NCBI GenBank assembly: GCA_003427395.1
Contig: BFEA01000065.1
Location: forward strand, 1,487,842-1,532,935
Reading direction: 5' to 3'
Source of the DNA: Chara braunii
Lineage: Eukaryota > Streptophyta > Charophyceae > Charales > Characeae
DNA length: 45,094 nucleotides
The notes below the pieces were generated by a model that saw nothing but the letters and a program-made list of their open reading frames with translations, was not told the origin of the DNA and did no database searches. The translations under genes and the position numbers were made by a program. The stretch's first letter is position 1, and each line of letters starts with the position of its first letter. This document shows positions 42,837 to 45,094 of this stretch, piece after piece.

Positions 42837-43340
42837 TTGCGGGATGCCCATACCAGATGGCCGTTAAAAGCCAGCGGGAAAATTTTTGAGATACCCCTAC
42901 CGGTACCATTTGCTGCCAAGCCATTTGCTGCCAAGCCATTTGCTGCCAAGCCATTTGCTGCTATGCCATCTGCTGCCACGTCATCTTCTGCTACGTCATC
43001 TTATGCCACGTCATTTGCTGCCAGTCCATTTGCTACCAAGTCATTTGCTGCTACGTCATCATTTGCTGCCTCTTCAACTGCTGTCACGGCATCTGCTGCC
43101 ATGCTGCCAAGTCGTCCACAACTGCCACATCTTCAACTGCTTTCCCAGATGCAGGGGCGGCTCCCTCTTCCGACAAACGAAAGGATGTTAGTGGTGGACA
43201 GTCTGAGTCAACGACGAGGGCAATGACGACCTCGATGAATGCAAAGGTGGGAAAAAAGAAGTATGGGTCGAAAATCGTGGGACGGGCATTGGCTCTTGCG
43301 AGTCCGTATCTCGTCTCATCCGAATGTTACCATCGATGAA
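42837..43340 (+). pseudogene. Ala-rich and basic coding fragment carried in the TIR element
   Basis: ORF 42837-43226 contains a Pro-Phe-Ala-Ala-Lys repeat from 15-bp units (42906 to about 43075). Near 43100 the coding-like phase shifts: the new phase runs through SSDKRKDVSGGQS, KVGKKKYGSKIVGRALALAS and SSECYHR to a TAA at about 43337, with further coding-like text to 43412. It looks like a protein with a low-complexity Ala/Ser/Thr arm and a conserved basic core. Family not recognised. Confidence 0.45.
42906..43075 (+). repeat. 15-bp minisatellite CCATTTGCTGCCAAG
   Basis: About 11 units, the first three identical and the rest increasingly varied (CCATTTGCTGCTATG, TCATCTTCTGCTACG and similar). 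Length is a multiple of three, so the frame is kept and each unit encodes Pro-Phe-Ala-Ala-Lys or a variant. Confidence 0.95.
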
Positions 43341-43417
43341 AAAAGATGATGGAGGAGAGGGGTGTTGTGATGGCACTGCGTGCCTATGGCTGGTTGGTGG
43401 ACTGTACAACGTTCCAA

Positions 43418-43420
<3 letters not shown>

Positions 43421-43479
<59 letters not shown>
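43421..43479. repeat. (CT)n microsatellite
   Basis: About 59 bases of uninterrupted CT between coding-like sequence and the right inverted repeat of the TIR element. Confidence 0.95.
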
Positions 43480-43482
<3 letters not shown>

Positions 43483-43659
43483 TGTGCGCACGATTGGTTT
43501 ATCGAAGTTCATGTCCTAAAAAATTGCGGTAATGCGACACGGGCCTGCAAAAAATATTTTTTGGCCCAGGGGCGCGACAGGGTAAATCGGTTGTCGGAGG
43601 GGCGCGACACGAAATAACGCAAATTACAAGGGCGCCAGACAAATTCCCCGCCCTTTGTA

Positions 43660-44074
43660 CTTACCTCTGAAGGCGCCGCGACAGCCTTAGTCTACGGAAC
43701 CATGTGGGATCCGCCAAAACACTACTTTTTACTTACGGTACGTAGTGTGGGATCAAACTCTTACTTACAGTGATGGCACATATGCGTAGCCCGTAGTTTG
43801 TTTCCTAAAGAGAGAGAGAGAGCGGATCCCTCATGGTTCCGCAAACTAAGGCTGCCGCGGCGCCTTCGGAGGTAAGTAGAAACGTTTGAAGTCATCTCTC
43901 TCTCTTTAGGGAACAAACTACGGGCTGCGCACCTGTGCCCTCACTGTAAGTAAGAGTCTGATCCCACACTACTTACCGTAAGCAAAAAGTAGTGTTTTGG
44001 TGGATCCCACATGGTTCTGTAGATTAAGGCTGCCGCGGCGCCTTCGGAGGTAAGTAGAAACGTTTGAAGTCATG
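43660..44074. repeat. Long foldback element (two ~160-bp arms)
   Basis: Arm 43660-43821 is the inverted copy of 43896-44055, roughly 88% alike, meeting near GA/CT tracts. The 74-bp spacer contains ATGGTTC...GAAGTCAT (43832-43894), which is itself a direct copy of the outer right end (44012-44074). So the right end occurs three times: inverted at left, direct in the loop, direct at right. No ORF. Foldback transposon or remnant of nested insertions; a transcript would form a ~160-bp hairpin. Confidence 0.85.
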
Positions 44075-44299
44075 GCGGGCAGGAAGTGGTCCTCGTCGAA
44101 AAAGCTTGAGGGAATTTGGAAAAGAACCGGACCCGTACCCTACAGCGAAAAAGAAGGACGTTTTTTTTTTCTTTTTTTTCTGAATTTTGTTTGTGTCCGT
44201 TTGGTTTGCATGGTTTGTCCGTGGTCCGTTTGTGGTGTGACACGACAGGCACCAGCCGGGCTGTTCGCAGCCCGTCAGGGATGCGCTTTCCCCCCCTGA
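44072..44299 (+). CDS. Doubtful ORF, basic N-terminus
   Basis: A 75-codon frame starting with AGRKWSSSKKLEGIWKR right after the foldback, then a Phe run from poly(T) and Cys/Val-rich sequence. The first 30 residues look protein-like; the rest overlaps a direct repeat (44255-44370), so a gene is uncertain. Confidence 0.2.
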   Translation: MAGRKWSSSKKLEGIWKRTGPVPYSEKEGRFFFLFFLNFVCVRLVCMVCPWSVCGVTRQAPAGLFAARQGCAFPP

Positions 44300-44905
44300 G
44301 ACATTTCAACGTTCAACGTCAAATTTCAACGGTGGTCGTCGGGAGGGTGGGCATTTGAGGTTTTGGGGCCTTGCAAGGCCCAGGAACGCGTAGGACCGGT
44401 ACCTGACCGTAGGAGGCCGAGAGGAGGCCGCCGTCCTTAAGCCTTTTTCGAAATTGAAAAGGTGCGGGTCCACTTTCATCGAATAGCATAGCACCTCGAA
44501 TAGACAACGTACACTTTGCATTCGAACACAACATGTACCGTTTCTATTCGGATTCCGAAACGAAAAAAGTCTCGTATTCCAATAAATTTACTTTTTTTTT
44601 TTTTTTTGAGGTCAGCGTCTGCCCTTTTTTTTTTTCTTTTTTCAGCGCCTGCCCTTGTGCTCCCGGCCACTGACATCCTGCATGCTGAAATTCCGCCGCA
44701 CAAAGTCGCAACGGCAGCGGATTTCAAAATTTAACTTATTGGCTCACGCGTGCGCAGCCCGTACTTTGTATGTTGATGTAGGTCGTGATTATATTCGCAG
44801 CTAGTCAGGGTTGCGTTTTATGCCCCTGAGTCACTTCAACGTTCAACGTCATGTCAAGGGTGGTCCTTTTCTTGTGGGGTCGGAGCATTTTAGGGGCCGG
44901 GCCGG
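44255..44905 (+). repeat. Direct repeat pair, ~110 bp, 540 bp apart
   Basis: 44255-44370 and 44795-44905 share TTCGCAGC(C/T)(C/A)GTCAGGG(A/T)TGCG, CCCCTGAG(A/T)CA(C)TTCAACG, TTCAACGTCA, GGTGGTC and GGGGCC. GCGCAGCCCGTA also recurs at 44753, echoing the foldback arms (TGCGCAGCCCGTAGTTTG). The segment between contains T tracts and a CCTGCCCTT duplication. Probably ends of another nonautonomous element, cut by the window edge. Confidence 0.65.
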
Positions 44906-45024
44906 ATTCTTGAAGTGTTGAAATGGTGTGGAGAGCTTAGGTCCCCCGCGAAGGACCACTATTGGCGTGGTCGTTTATGCGCAGGCACCAGGCAGGCGGG
45001 ATGGGTTATTCTCAATCTCAACTT

Positions 45025-45026
<2 letters not shown>

Positions 45027-45094
<68 letters not shown>
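45027..45094. repeat. (CT)n microsatellite at window end
   Basis: At least 68 bases of pure CT running off the end; total length unknown. Such tracts often end assemblies. Confidence 0.95.

Larger units (their letters stand above)
42670..43645. mobile_element. 976-bp element with ~78-bp terminal inverted repeats
   Basis: Left end 42670-42747 and right end 43569-43645 are inverted copies (AATTTGTC(C/T)G(A/G)CGCCC, then TGTAATTTGCGTTATTTC, CGCGCCCCTCCGAC(G/A)ACCGA, TTTACCCTGTC(A/G)CGCCCCT) with only a few mismatches. It starts at the end of the LINE tail. No target duplication could be confirmed. The interior holds an Ala-rich 15-bp minisatellite, coding-like sequence and a CT tract. No transposase: a nonautonomous DNA element that carries coding DNA, like Pack-type elements. 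Confidence 0.85.

Overview
Eukaryotic nuclear DNA, almost entirely repetitive. There is no intact conserved gene, operon, rRNA, tRNA or prokaryotic feature in it. The best clue to the host is a decayed LINE at about 35.1-42.67 kb. Its ORF1 has a DUF4283-like segment followed by a CCHC zinc knuckle, and its ORF2 runs APE-type endonuclease, reverse transcriptase, then zf-RVT. That order is typical of L1-like elements of land plants and charophyte algae. Together with very long (CT)n and (CA)n tracts it suggests a streptophyte, possibly a Chara-type alga. The organism is inference; the LINE is clearly visible.

Layout. 0-10.7 kb: a patchwork of AT-rich broken coding relics (unidentified), a frameshifted piece of the complex I 49-kDa subunit (Nad7/NDUFS2), a 725-bp duplication, a fragment of the LINE 5' leader with a foldback, a minisatellite and a ~155-bp higher-order repeat. 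All 14 ambiguous bases fall at 6.0-9.5 kb. 10.9-12.6 kb: microsatellites with a ~220-bp duplicated unit. 12.6-14.5 kb: GC-richer coding remnants, including two related C-terminal peptides and a small acidic ORF. 14.5-20.9 kb: two tandem satellites (A ~420 bp, B ~300 bp), with a 300-bp hAT-type MITE inserted in B. 20.9-21.8 kb: a third satellite (C, ~170 bp). 22.2-22.7 kb: (CT)n, (CA)n and (TATC)n.

22.7-34.4 kb: a very AT-rich stretch with no convincing gene, holding a second, longer MITE related to the one in satellite B, a 78-bp poly(A), and two tandem duplications (167 bp and ~627 bp). 34.4-35.1 kb: (CA)n and poly(A)-tailed retroposed pieces. 35.1-42.67 kb: the LINE, broken by nonsense codons and frameshifts. 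42.67-45.09 kb: a ~1-kb element with ~78-bp terminal inverted repeats carrying coding sequence, a long foldback hairpin, a direct-repeat pair and a (CT)n tract at the window edge.

How parts relate: the LINE leader occurs in both the first and last parts, and the MITE family occurs in both satellite B and the AT-rich block, so the whole window behaves as one genome. No multi-gene functional system is evident. The most interesting material is the satellite block with its gene-like edge, the related MITEs, the foldbacks, and the unidentified coding relics of the first 10.7 kb.
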